The notes under the pieces were generated by a model. The model made no database searches and was not told the DNA's origin. It worked only from the letters and a program-made list of their open reading frames with translations. 6,142 nucleotides of DNA, from the NCBI GenBank assembly GCA_002781125.1, contig PETJ01000071.1, forward strand, positions 7,727-13,868. The letters are read 5' to 3'. Within the stretch, counting starts at the first letter, position 1. Each line of letters starts with the position of its first letter. Positions 1 through 6,142 of this stretch are shown piece by piece. Source of the DNA: Candidatus Nealsonbacteria bacterium CG01_land_8_20_14_3_00_12 (lineage in GTDB: Bacteria > Patescibacteriota > Minisyncoccia > Minisyncoccales > PETJ01). Made by a program: the position numbers and the translations under genes.

Positions 1-795
1 GATTTCCTTTTGGGCGCCGGCCCCGCCAACTGAAAACATTATTGTTAGGGGATGATCAGATTTTTCAGATAAGGCGCCCAAACTTTCTTCAATCAAGATT
101 TTATACTTTTCAAAATATTTTTTCTGAGGATCTAAATTTAAAATTCGGTGTCTCAAATCTTCTTTCAAAGTTTCCATTTTTTCACTACCAATGTTTTCTA
201 AGGGTAAGGGGTAACCAGTTAAAAAAATATTCTCTGACCGCACCCCATAAAGTTTTAATCTCTCAACCACTCTTTCAGTCGGAGCAAAATATTTGATTTT
301 GCTCGTGCCGGGATTAATCGGAGCCCAAGTTCGAGAAATATCGGCATCGCAAACAACACAAAAAATCTCGCCCGGATAATTAAAAAACTCAGCCATAAAA
401 GCCGGAGTAAAAAAAGTACTAATTAAAGGCAGGGGGTTCTCCTTTAGTTTCTCAATTAAATCCTTACCCCAACCTTTTTTAAGCAGGGAGTAAATTTGCC
501 TTAAAGCGAAATTTGGTTTAGATAAATCTCTTTTTGGATAAAAACCAAGAATTTTCTGAAATTCATCATAAATGGAAAAGGTAGCTTTGCCAATCAGAGG
601 AATTCTACTGAAACGGGAAAGGGCTTCATAATATCTTCGCATTGATTCCCAAAAAGCTTTATCTTTTTCTGGAATCCCTTGATAATCATTGGCATTAATA
701 ATTTTTCCTTCGAAAGTTAAATTCCTTAAAGGATAAGCAGTCCTTTGATGGCCGTAACCCATATTGACTGAGATAACCCATACCTTTTTCTCCAT
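1..795 (-). CDS. GT-B-fold glycosyltransferase-like protein (MGDG synthase/UgtP/MurG-like), 3' end cut by window
   Basis: The frame is open from the ATG at 793-795 to the window edge, giving 265 residues without a stop. It is the first in-frame start, since an in-frame TGA lies three codons upstream (802-804). Residues 5-12 look like a hydrophobic first beta strand, followed by GYGHQRTA at 13-20. This fits the glycine-histidine loop (GxGHxxxA) that opens MGDG synthase/UgtP-type and MurG-type glycosyltransferases. Further on are CDADISRTW, where these families have an Asp/Trp-containing loop, then a segment reading APTERVVERLKLYGV and a TGYP turn, typical of the end of the N-terminal domain. 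The visible end, FSVGGAGAQKE, resembles the start of the nucleotide-sugar-binding C-terminal domain (Glyco_tran_28_C type). Such enzymes transfer a sugar from a nucleotide donor to a lipid or cell-wall acceptor at the inner face of the membrane. The actual donor and acceptor cannot be read here. It starts 17 bases after comEC, with no clear Shine-Dalgarno sequence. The fold assignment is fairly secure; the substrate is unknown. Confidence 0.72.
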   Translation of the reverse strand, partial: MEKKVWVISVNMGYGHQRTAYPLRNLTFEGKIINANDYQGIPEKDKAFWESMRRYYEALSRFSRIPLIGKATFSIYDEFQKILGFYPKRDLSKPNFALRQIYSLLKKGWGKDLIEKLKENPLPLISTFFTPAFMAEFFNYPGEIFCVVCDADISRTWAPINPGTSKIKYFAPTERVVERLKLYGVRSENIFLTGYPLPLENIGSEKMETLKEDLRHRILNLDPQKKYFEKYKILIEESLGALSEKSDHPLTIMFSVGGAGAQKEI

Positions 796-812
796 ATATT
801 TTCATCTTACCA

Positions 813-2294
813 TTAATAGTTTAGAAATTTTAGTTTTTGACTTTCCTGCACTCGCCAAGTAATTAATCCCAAAATTAAATAAAGTAAAAACAGCCAAATC
901 CAGGAGGTTTCCAAAGTATAAGCTGACCAGGAAAAACTAGAAAACCAATCAACAATTTTTGTTAAATAAGCCAATGATAACCAGCAGGGCAAAGATAGAA
1001 TCCAGCCTAATGGTTGAAAAATTATTCCAGCTAAACTAAAAATAAACCCGAGACCCATAATAAAAGGTAAAAGAGGGAGAATCAAAATATTGGTTATCGG
1101 AGCTATGAGAGAAAAATAGCCAAAATTATAAATTAAAATTGGTAAGGTAAAAATTTGGGCAGAAAGGGTCATTGAAATTAGACTTCTTAAATTTAAAATT
1201 TTTTCTTCGGGAATCTTTTTTAACCAGTCTCTTAAAAATGGGCCCAAATAAATAATTCCCATCATCGCTAAAAATGATAATTGAAATCCAACGTCTAATC
1301 TTAAAAGTAAAGGATTCTGAACTAGCATTATTGCTGCTGCAAAAACAATTGCCCGCGAGCTGACATTCATCCTGCCTAAATATTGAGCTATGAGAAAAAG
1401 TCCGCCCATAATTCCGGCTCTGATTGCCGAGGGTTGAAATCCAGTCGAAATAATAAAGATGCTAATTAAAATTATAGCAAAATAAAAAGCTTGTTGTCGC
1501 CACAAACCTAAACCAATTAATAAAGTCATTAAAATACTGGTCAAAATGGTAACGTGCAGACCGGAAATAGCAGTGATATGTCTTACTCCAGCGATGTTTA
1601 ATTTATTTTTCCATTCTTCAGAAATTTTTCTTTTATCTCCCAAAATTATTGCTCCTAAAATTGAACTCTGGGGCGGAGATAAATTTTGATAAATACTTTC
1701 TCTTAATTTATTTTTAAAATCCAAAATTTTAGCATAAATTACACCGGTCAGACCCGTGTAATTTTCTCTTTCTAACAATTCAATCTTTGGCCAATCCATA
1801 ACCGAGTAAATTCCGTCTTTTTTTAAATAATCTTTGTAATTAAAATCCTCGAAAACTTGGGGAGTTTTTAATTTCCCAGTAATTTTTAATTTATCGCCAT
1901 ATCGATATTCCGGATAACGATTTGTAGTTACTAAAATCTTTCCCTCCATCTCTTCTGGTTTAATTTCCAACTTTATAGTTTTCTCTCTTACATCTGGCTC
2001 TTTGGTAACTATTCCAATTAAGGCGATTTTTCGATCTAAATCATTTAATCTTCTTAATTCATTATTCATAACCCTTACTTCTGCTATTTGGTGTCGCCAG
2101 ATTCCCAAAACCAAAAATAAAATACAAAACCCAAGAACTACTAACTTTTTTAATCGCCACAATATAGTTATTAAAAATATTCCTAAAATTAAAAGGCCCA
2201 GCAAGATTAACTGGGAGAAATTGAAAAATGAGTTCAAAAAAATACCTCCAATAAAAGAGAGGCAGAGGTATAGAAATATTTTCGAAGCAGTCAT
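813..2294 (-). CDS. comEC: ComEC/Rec2-family DNA-uptake membrane channel, short form without nuclease domain
   Basis: This 493-residue polytopic membrane protein belongs to the ComEC/Rec2 family, which carries single-stranded DNA across the inner membrane during natural transformation. Three hydrophobic helices fall at about 5-25, 27-46 and 50-66. A soluble domain at about 85-175 matches the ComEC N-terminal OB-like region (DUF4131), with FEDFNYKDYLKKDGIY at 148-163 as its signature. The Competence domain follows: ILGDKR near 217-222, GVRHITAISGLHV at 236-248, QPSAIRAGIMGG at 287-298 and DVGFQLSFLA at 334-343, then several further helices to the end. Full-length ComEC proteins are usually around 700-800 residues and end in a metallo-beta-lactamase-like nuclease domain. 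Here the protein stops after a last membrane helix and no HxHxDH motif is present. The ATG at 2292-2294 lies 9 bases after the activase stop. An in-frame stop directly upstream (the activase TAA at 2304-2306) rules out a longer start. The family call is firm; whether it works in DNA uptake here is inference. Confidence 0.93.
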   Translation of the reverse strand: MTASKIFLYLCLSFIGGIFLNSFFNFSQLILLGLLILGIFLITILWRLKKLVVLGFCILFLVLGIWRHQIAEVRVMNNELRRLNDLDRKIALIGIVTKEPDVREKTIKLEIKPEEMEGKILVTTNRYPEYRYGDKLKITGKLKTPQVFEDFNYKDYLKKDGIYSVMDWPKIELLERENYTGLTGVIYAKILDFKNKLRESIYQNLSPPQSSILGAIILGDKRKISEEWKNKLNIAGVRHITAISGLHVTILTSILMTLLIGLGLWRQQAFYFAIILISIFIISTGFQPSAIRAGIMGGLFLIAQYLGRMNVSSRAIVFAAAIMLVQNPLLLRLDVGFQLSFLAMMGIIYLGPFLRDWLKKIPEEKILNLRSLISMTLSAQIFTLPILIYNFGYFSLIAPITNILILPLLPFIMGLGFIFSLAGIIFQPLGWILSLPCWLSLAYLTKIVDWFSSFSWSAYTLETSWIWLFLLYLILGLITWRVQESQKLKFLNY

Positions 2295-2296
2295 TG

Positions 2297-2300
2297 TCCT
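2297..2300 (-). promoter_or_regulatory. Possible Shine-Dalgarno of comEC
   Basis: The minus strand reads AGGA followed by only two bases (CA) before the comEC ATG. The core matches the anti-Shine-Dalgarno sequence but the spacing is shorter than normal. Initiation may depend mostly on ribosomes that have just finished the activase gene 9 bases upstream. Confidence 0.3.
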
Positions 2301-2303
2301 ATT

Positions 2304-3002
2304 TTATCTTACCTGGCAAATTTCAAAAAATGGGGCGATGGCTTTTTGGATTTTTAATAAGTATTCTTGGGGATAGGGTTTGATTTTTTCGAATTTTGGG
2401 TCAATTGTTTTTTCTGGTCGGAAATTTTGTAAATAATATCTTTTGGTACCCCGAATCCACTTTGCCATCTCAATCACGTCTTCTTTTGTATGTAAAGTAG
2501 GTACAATAGTACTTCTAAACTCGTAATCAACCCTCCCTTCTTTTAAAATATCAATGCTTTCTTGAATTTTTTTAACATCAACTTTTTTACCAACGAATTC
2601 ATTATATCTTTCTTTTGGGCCTTTTATATCTAATGCCACATAATCTATTAATTTTTCATCAATTAATTTTTTTAGGATTTTAGGATCTGAACCATTGGTG
2701 TCTAATTTTACGAAAAATCCCATCTTTTTTATTTTTTTTATGAGGGGGATTAATTCCCTACTCATTGTTGGCTCTCCACCACATAAAACTACACCATCAA
2801 TTAATTTTTTTCTTTCTTTTAAAAATTTAAAAAGCTCTTTCTCAGAAATTTTTGGCTGATTTTTTATTTTCTCTGGTAAAACAAGTTCTGAAGCGTAACA
2901 AAATGGACAACGAAAATTACATCCGGTAAGAAAAACAGTGCAAGCTAAGCGGCCAGGAAAGTCAATCAAGGTTACTTTTTGTAAACCACCGATTTGAATC
3001 AT
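2304..3002 (-). CDS. nrdG: Anaerobic ribonucleoside-triphosphate reductase activating enzyme, radical SAM (NrdG2/PflA-like)
   Basis: This 232-residue radical-SAM protein is the expected activase of the NrdD encoded just upstream. It binds a [4Fe-4S] cluster, cleaves S-adenosylmethionine and creates the glycyl radical on NrdD in the cytoplasm. The N-terminus (IGGLQKVTLIDFPG, residues 4-17) is typical of the TIGR02495-type anaerobic RNR activases. Cluster cysteines are C28, C32 and C35 in the CNFRCPFC motif (Cx3Cx2C). The SAM-contacting GGEP is at 75-78, KLDTNG at 99-104 and ALDIKGP at 123-129. It is clearly longer than E. coli NrdG (about 154 residues) and built more like a pyruvate formate-lyase activase, so the NrdG2 subtype fits better. 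The start overlaps the nrdD stop by 4 bases and an in-frame TAA lies two codons upstream, so this ATG is the only possible start in frame. No Shine-Dalgarno sequence is visible, which is consistent with translational coupling. Alternatives such as a PFL activase are less likely because no other glycyl-radical enzyme is adjacent. Confidence 0.93.
   Translation of the reverse strand: MIQIGGLQKVTLIDFPGRLACTVFLTGCNFRCPFCYASELVLPEKIKNQPKISEKELFKFLKERKKLIDGVVLCGGEPTMSRELIPLIKKIKKMGFFVKLDTNGSDPKILKKLIDEKLIDYVALDIKGPKERYNEFVGKKVDVKKIQESIDILKEGRVDYEFRSTIVPTLHTKEDVIEMAKWIRGTKRYYLQNFRPEKTIDPKFEKIKPYPQEYLLKIQKAIAPFFEICQVR
2999..3002 (-). other. ATGA stop-start overlap coupling nrdD and its activase
   Basis: The minus strand reads ATGA: ATG of the activase (3002-3000) and TGA of nrdD (3001-2999) share two bases. 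With no ribosome-binding site in the last codons of nrdD, re-initiation by terminating ribosomes is the likely way the activase is translated, tying its level to that of the reductase. This junction also indicates that TGA is read as a stop in this genome. Confidence 0.85.
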
Positions 3003-6000
3003 GTTTTAATCAATTCGAGTTTTCTAATCTTAAATGTCTTTCTCTCTTTAAATTCTTGCTGCTTGCCAAAATTCCATTGTTGGACCGGCCTCAAATAGCC
3101 AACCACTCTTGAATAAACCTCGCAGGGTTGTTTGATTGTGCATCTTGGACACTCGAAATGTTCACCCTCCAAATAACCATGGCTGGGACAAATTGAGAAA
3201 GTGGGGGTTAAAGTAATGTAGGGGAGTTTAAAGTTTGCAAAAATTTTCTTAATTAATTTTTTCACTGTTTGGATATCAGAAATTCTTTCGCCCAAAAAGA
3301 GATGTAAAACACTGCCACCTGTATATTTACAAGTTAACTCATCTTGAAGTTTTAGGGCTTCAAAAATATCATCGGTATAATTTACTGGCAATTGGCTTGA
3401 ATTTGTGTAGAAGGGCACTTTCTTTGTTCCGGCAGCAATGATATCTGGGTATTTTTCTTTATCCCCTAAGGCTAGTCTGTAACTTGTAGATTCGGCTGGA
3501 GTTTGTTCTAAATTATAAATATTTCCGGTTTCTTTTTGATATTTAACTAATCTATCTCTCATAAAGTCTAAAACTTCTAAAGCAAATTTTCTTCCCCGCT
3601 TTGAAGCAATATTTTCACCAAGGAAATTCAATAGGGCTTCGTTCATCCCAACCAAACCAATGGTTGAAAAGTGATTGGCGTAATACTCATCTCTCATTTT
3701 CTTTACTCCCGATAGATAAAATCTTGAATAAGGATATAAACCCTTTTCGATAAAATTCTCAATTGTCTTTCTTTTTATTTCCAAACTTTCTTTTGCCAAA
3801 TCCATTATTTCCCCCAATCTTTCAAAGAACTCTTTTTTAGTTTTGGATAAGTATCCAATTCTTGGCAGGTTAATCGTCACCACGCCAATTGAACCGGTAT
3901 TGCTTCCTGAACCAAAAAGTCCTCCCCCACCCCGATTGTAAAGTTCGGTTAAGTTCAAACGAAGTCTACAACACATCGAGCGAACATCCTCCGGTTTCAT
4001 TTCCGAATTAATGTAATTAGCAAAATAATTGGTTCCATATTTGGCTGAAGCTTCAAAAATACCATCAAAAGCACTTTCATCCCAAGGGAAATCCTTGGTG
4101 ATATTAATGGTGGGGATAGGAAAAGAAAAGACACGTTGGTTCTTATCGCCTTCCAACATCACTTCGTAAAGTGCTTTGTCAAAGATTTTCATTTCTTCTC
4201 CAAATTCTTCATAAGTTTCTTTTTGAGGTTTGCCGCCGATAATCACTGGCTGCTTAGCAAAAGTTGGCGAGGGTCTTAAATCTAAAGTAATATTTGAAAA
4301 TGGATTTTGGAAGCCCACTCTAGTTGGCACCGACATATTAAACATAAACTCCTGAAGTGCTTGCTTGACCTGTTGGTAATTTAAATTGTCATAGCGAATA
4401 AAGGGAGCCAATAATGTATCAAAATTTGAAAAAGCGACCGCGCCTGCCACCTCTCCTTGAATTGTGTATATGAAATTAACTGCCTGCCCCAAAGCGCTTC
4501 TCAAATGTTTAGCTGGCGCCGTGGCCACTTTTCCCGGAACTCCGCCAAAACCTTTCAAGAGAAGGTCATAGAGATCCCAACCCGCACAATTATGAACTAA
4601 AAGGGAATTACAAAGAAAAGTGTTAGAACTAGTAGTGACATCATAAATATAATTGTCGGCAATTCTAGTAGGTTCGCTATTTAAAATTTTATTCCATCCA
4701 TATTCTTCCGATCTCCAATGTTTTTTACTCTCAATCGCTCTTTGATACTTAATGGATGGAAAATTAGCATCCTTTCTTTTTGAAAAACTTAACCTATAAA
4801 GTGGGTAGTTTTGAATAATTTCCTTCCCTTTAAAAATGTTTTTCTTTCCTATGTCTTTAGTATTTACTCCAGTTCTCGGAATGACTCCAAAGAATTGAAG
4901 CAAAATAGATAATTGTTCAAGCATTGTTCGAGAAGCAACGCGAATAACAATTTGAGTTCTAGTCGTTCCGATACTTCCATCTCCATCAATAATTCCGGCA
5001 ATTACTCCTCGTGCGAAATCGAGATTATAAGTTAAAATATCCAAAGGTAAATTTTTATTTTGGCTTAAGGATTTTATCTTGAAAACTTTTTCGAAAATAA
5101 GCTTAAGGGTACTACAATTAATAGAAATTCGTTTTGTTTTACCCTCTTTATCATGAACGTAACTTCTTATACCTAAACTGGCACAAATTCTTTGGATTTT
5201 TTCAATGATTTTCTTTTCGCTGGTCGTAATTGCCAATCTCCAACTATCATAATTTCCTTCAGCAATAAAAAATCCGACTAAATATCCTAAATCTTCGGTT
5301 AGTTCTAATTTATTATTTAAGCTATTAGCACTATTAGAAGTACTTAATGTCCCTAGCGCCTTTAATGAACCTCCCCAATTTTTAATAAAATCGTTCCACT
5401 CGAAACCTTCTAAGAAGAACTCGCGATGGTTTTTTTTAATTAACTCTTCGGCTAAATAAATGTATTTTCTTGAAAAAAGATTTTCTTCCGAAATTAAAGA
5501 AGGAATGTGACAACTTAAAGTTAAATGATTTTTCTTTAGAACATCGCGAGCATTAATTTCTTTTTCTTTAGCATCGTCCTTCTTTTCTTTTACAATAAAA
5601 GGATGATTATCGGTAACAATAATACTTTGCCCTTGCTCTGATTTAATAAACCTCATTTCTCTTTCCTTTTTCTTCCGAACCATTCGAGTAACTCGAACCC
5701 AGCCATTCCTATCCAAAATAAATAAATTTTGTGGATACTTGGCAAAAGCTTGATCTTTTCTATTTAAAAGAACTTCTATTTGTTGAATTTCATCGTAAAG
5801 AGCTTTAAGGGATATCAGATTGAGATCCCCATTTAGCTTAGCCACCACAACTTCTCTTCCAAAAAAAGTATAGGGACCTAAAGTATCTAAGTTATGGACA
5901 TGAAAATCTCCGGATTCATTGGCCTCTCTGATTTCTTTTGGATAAATTTTGTTTAGCCAATATTTTTTGACGATGTAAGAAACGCCATAATGATTAAGGC

Positions 6001-6142
6001 CCTGTAAAGAAAAGGCCATATTAGCATTTTCCTGAACTTCCCAATCCAACTTCTCTAAATATTGGTCAATTCTTTCCACTGCCTCTTCAGCAAATTTTGT
6101 GGCTTCTCTAATTCTCCTTCTTTGCTCTCGGTATAAAATATA
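2999..6142 (-). CDS. nrdD: Anaerobic (class III) ribonucleoside-triphosphate reductase, intein-containing, 5' end cut by window
   Basis: NrdD reduces ribonucleoside triphosphates to deoxy forms using an oxygen-sensitive glycyl radical. The frame stays open to the right edge, giving 1047 visible codons (residue 1 = codon 6140-6142). A GTG at 6077-6079 could be mistaken for the start, but the 21 codons before it continue NrdD-like helix sequence. The true start, and any ATP-cone domain, lies outside. Removing the 427-residue intein (4589-5869) leaves 620 residues of reductase. N-terminal landmarks are ENANMAFSLQGLNHY and GDFHVHNLDTLGPY. After splicing, GPY joins CAGWDLYDLL; this Cys (codon 4586-4588) matches the active-site Cys79 of phage T4 NrdD. 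VRSMCC (tandem Cys codons at 3968-3973) holds the position of the thiyl-radical cysteine, T4 Cys290. The C-terminus has a metal-site-like C-x2-H...C-x2-C and a glycyl-radical motif SRVVGY, with Gly at 3098-3100. All expected catalytic residues are present, so the spliced enzyme should be active. The activase follows directly with a 4-base overlap. Confidence 0.96.
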   Translation of the reverse strand, partial: YILYREQRRRIREATKFAEEAVERIDQYLEKLDWEVQENANMAFSLQGLNHYGVSYIVKKYWLNKIYPKEIREANESGDFHVHNLDTLGPYTFFGREVVVAKLNGDLNLISLKALYDEIQQIEVLLNRKDQAFAKYPQNLFILDRNGWVRVTRMVRKKKEREMRFIKSEQGQSIIVTDNHPFIVKEKKDDAKEKEINARDVLKKNHLTLSCHIPSLISEENLFSRKYIYLAEELIKKNHREFFLEGFEWNDFIKNWGGSLKALGTLSTSNSANSLNNKLELTEDLGYLVGFFIAEGNYDSWRLAITTSEKKIIEKIQRICASLGIRSYVHDKEGKTKRISINCSTLKLIFEKVFKIKSLSQNKNLPLDILTYNLDFARGVIAGIIDGDGSIGTTRTQIVIRVASRTMLEQLSILLQFFGVIPRTGVNTKDIGKKNIFKGKEIIQNYPLYRLSFSKRKDANFPSIKYQRAIESKKHWRSEEYGWNKILNSEPTRIADNYIYDVTTSSNTFLCNSLLVHNCAGWDLYDLLLKGFGGVPGKVATAPAKHLRSALGQAVNFIYTIQGEVAGAVAFSNFDTLLAPFIRYDNLNYQQVKQALQEFMFNMSVPTRVGFQNPFSNITLDLRPSPTFAKQPVIIGGKPQKETYEEFGEEMKIFDKALYEVMLEGDKNQRVFSFPIPTINITKDFPWDESAFDGIFEASAKYGTNYFANYINSEMKPEDVRSMCCRLRLNLTELYNRGGGGLFGSGSNTGSIGVVTINLPRIGYLSKTKKEFFERLGEIMDLAKESLEIKRKTIENFIEKGLYPYSRFYLSGVKKMRDEYYANHFSTIGLVGMNEALLNFLGENIASKRGRKFALEVLDFMRDRLVKYQKETGNIYNLEQTPAESTSYRLALGDKEKYPDIIAAGTKKVPFYTNSSQLPVNYTDDIFEALKLQDELTCKYTGGSVLHLFLGERISDIQTVKKLIKKIFANFKLPYITLTPTFSICPSHGYLEGEHFECPRCTIKQPCEVYSRVVGYLRPVQQWNFGKQQEFKERKTFKIRKLELIKT
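3062..3190 (-). other. NrdD C-terminal metal-binding and glycyl-radical segment
   Basis: Within nrdD, this stretch encodes CPSH (first Cys codon 3188-3190), then CPRC ten residues after that His. Next comes PCEVYSRVVGY with the presumed radical glycine at codon 3098-3100, ending in RPVQQWNFGK. In T4 NrdD four cysteines bind zinc near the glycyl loop. Here the second position is His (C-x2-H then C-x2-C), with one further Cys just before the radical loop that could substitute. The glycine is the residue that the neighbouring radical-SAM enzyme would activate. The motif reading is direct; the metal ligation is inferred from the family. Confidence 0.8.
4589..5869 (-). mobile_element. In-frame intein in nrdD with LAGLIDADG endonuclease, 427 residues, Thr at position 1
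   Basis: The boundaries follow from comparison with uninterrupted NrdD proteins, where PY is followed directly by CAGW. Here 427 residues separate them. Intein block A is TFFGREVVVAKLNG. Block B is IIVTDNHPFIV, with the TxxH pair at intein residues 86 and 89. Two LAGLIDADG-type motifs lie in the middle (blocks C and E). Block F is YIYDVTTSSNTFLCN, with Asp at intein residue 410. Block G is LLVHN, followed by Cys+1 of the reductase. The penultimate His426 and terminal Asn427 needed for Asn cyclisation are present. Block F has Asp rather than Cys at the diagnostic position, arguing against a class 3 intein. The first residue is Thr (ACT, codon 5867-5869) instead of Cys or Ser, so the N-terminal step is atypical. 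It may rely on direct attack by Cys+1, as in Ala1 (class 2) inteins. There are no stops or frameshifts, and the element must splice for NrdD to work. Confidence 0.93.
4775..5302 (-). other. LAGLIDADG (DOD) homing-endonuclease domain inside the intein
   Basis: Two dodecapeptide motifs are visible: LGYLVGFFIAEG, with catalytic-position Glu at codon 5258-5260, and VIAGIIDGDG, with catalytic-position Asp at codon 4979-4981. They are spaced by 93 residues, as in single-chain LAGLIDADG endonucleases that cut long asymmetric sites at the empty allele. Both acidic residues that hold the metal ions are kept, and each motif is followed by an alpha/beta stretch as expected. The domain could still be active and let the intein home into intein-free nrdD alleles. 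The domain edges given are approximate. Confidence 0.85.

Noticed and set aside
42..296. Plus-strand open frame of 84 codons
   Set aside because: It lies fully antisense to the glycosyltransferase-like gene, whose own frame has clear family motifs. Its product has no recognisable domain.
802..813. ATG overlapping the comEC stop (TAATG), as a coupled start for the next gene
   Set aside because: The frame beginning at 811-813 ends after three codons (stop at 802-804). The real downstream start is the ATG at 793-795.
2292..2306. The activase gene and comEC are in the same reading frame, separated only by one TAA and three codons, so readthrough could make a fusion
   Set aside because: TAA is an efficient stop, no readthrough context is visible, and a soluble radical-SAM enzyme fused to a membrane channel makes no clear sense. 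It is most likely chance.
2002..2376. Plus-strand open frame of 124 codons across the comEC/activase junction
   Set aside because: It is antisense to the ComEC N-terminus and the activase C-terminus, both firmly identified. The product shows no motif and the frame is a by-product of AT-rich coding on the other strand.
4589..5869. Lower G+C of the intein as proof of recent transfer
   Set aside because: Single 60-base lines counted by eye are about 30-33% G+C in the intein and about 50% in the adjacent conserved extein (4441-4560). Other extein lines drop to about 25% (3241-3300), so the difference may only reflect protein constraint.
4589..5869. Reading the insertion as a class 3 intein because Cys1 is missing
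   Set aside because: Class 3 inteins carry a Cys at the block F position where this one has Asp (YD of IYDVTT). The Cys in FLCN is at another position.

Overview
This is an AT-rich, almost fully coding window. All four genes lie on the minus strand, so transcription runs from the right end towards the left. In that order they are: nrdD, the class III (anaerobic) ribonucleotide reductase, interrupted by an in-frame intein (2999-6142, 5' end beyond the window); a radical-SAM activase of the NrdG2 / PflA-like type (2304-3002); a membrane ComEC/Rec2-family DNA-uptake protein without a C-terminal nuclease domain (813-2294); and a GT-B-fold glycosyltransferase-like protein related to the MGDG synthase/UgtP/MurG group (1-795, 3' end beyond the window). 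Junctions are a 4-base ATGA overlap, a 9-base gap and a 17-base gap, so the genes look like one co-transcribed block. Any promoter must lie right of 6142 and any terminator left of 1.

The host is most likely an anaerobic bacterium. Low G+C, very tight packing, an oxygen-sensitive glycyl-radical reductase as the visible dNTP source, an intein in that reductase and a short ComEC together suggest a Patescibacteria/CPR (Parcubacteria-like) genome. This is inferred from gene style, not from a phylogenetic marker. TGA ends nrdD at the coupled junction with its activase, which argues against the TGA=Gly code of some CPR lineages.

NrdD and its activase form a functional pair: the radical-SAM enzyme places the radical on the C-terminal glycine of NrdD, which then reduces ribonucleotides. 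The 427-residue intein sits immediately before a conserved active-site cysteine of NrdD, so the precursor should be inactive until protein splicing. The intein carries two intact LAGLIDADG motifs and normal C-terminal splicing residues (His-Asn followed by Cys+1). Its first residue, however, is threonine rather than the usual Cys or Ser. This is the most unusual signal in the window.

I saw no RNA genes, CRISPR arrays, insertion sequences, direct repeats or non-coding stretches longer than 17 bases. I did not find evidence for a wholly new multi-gene system.
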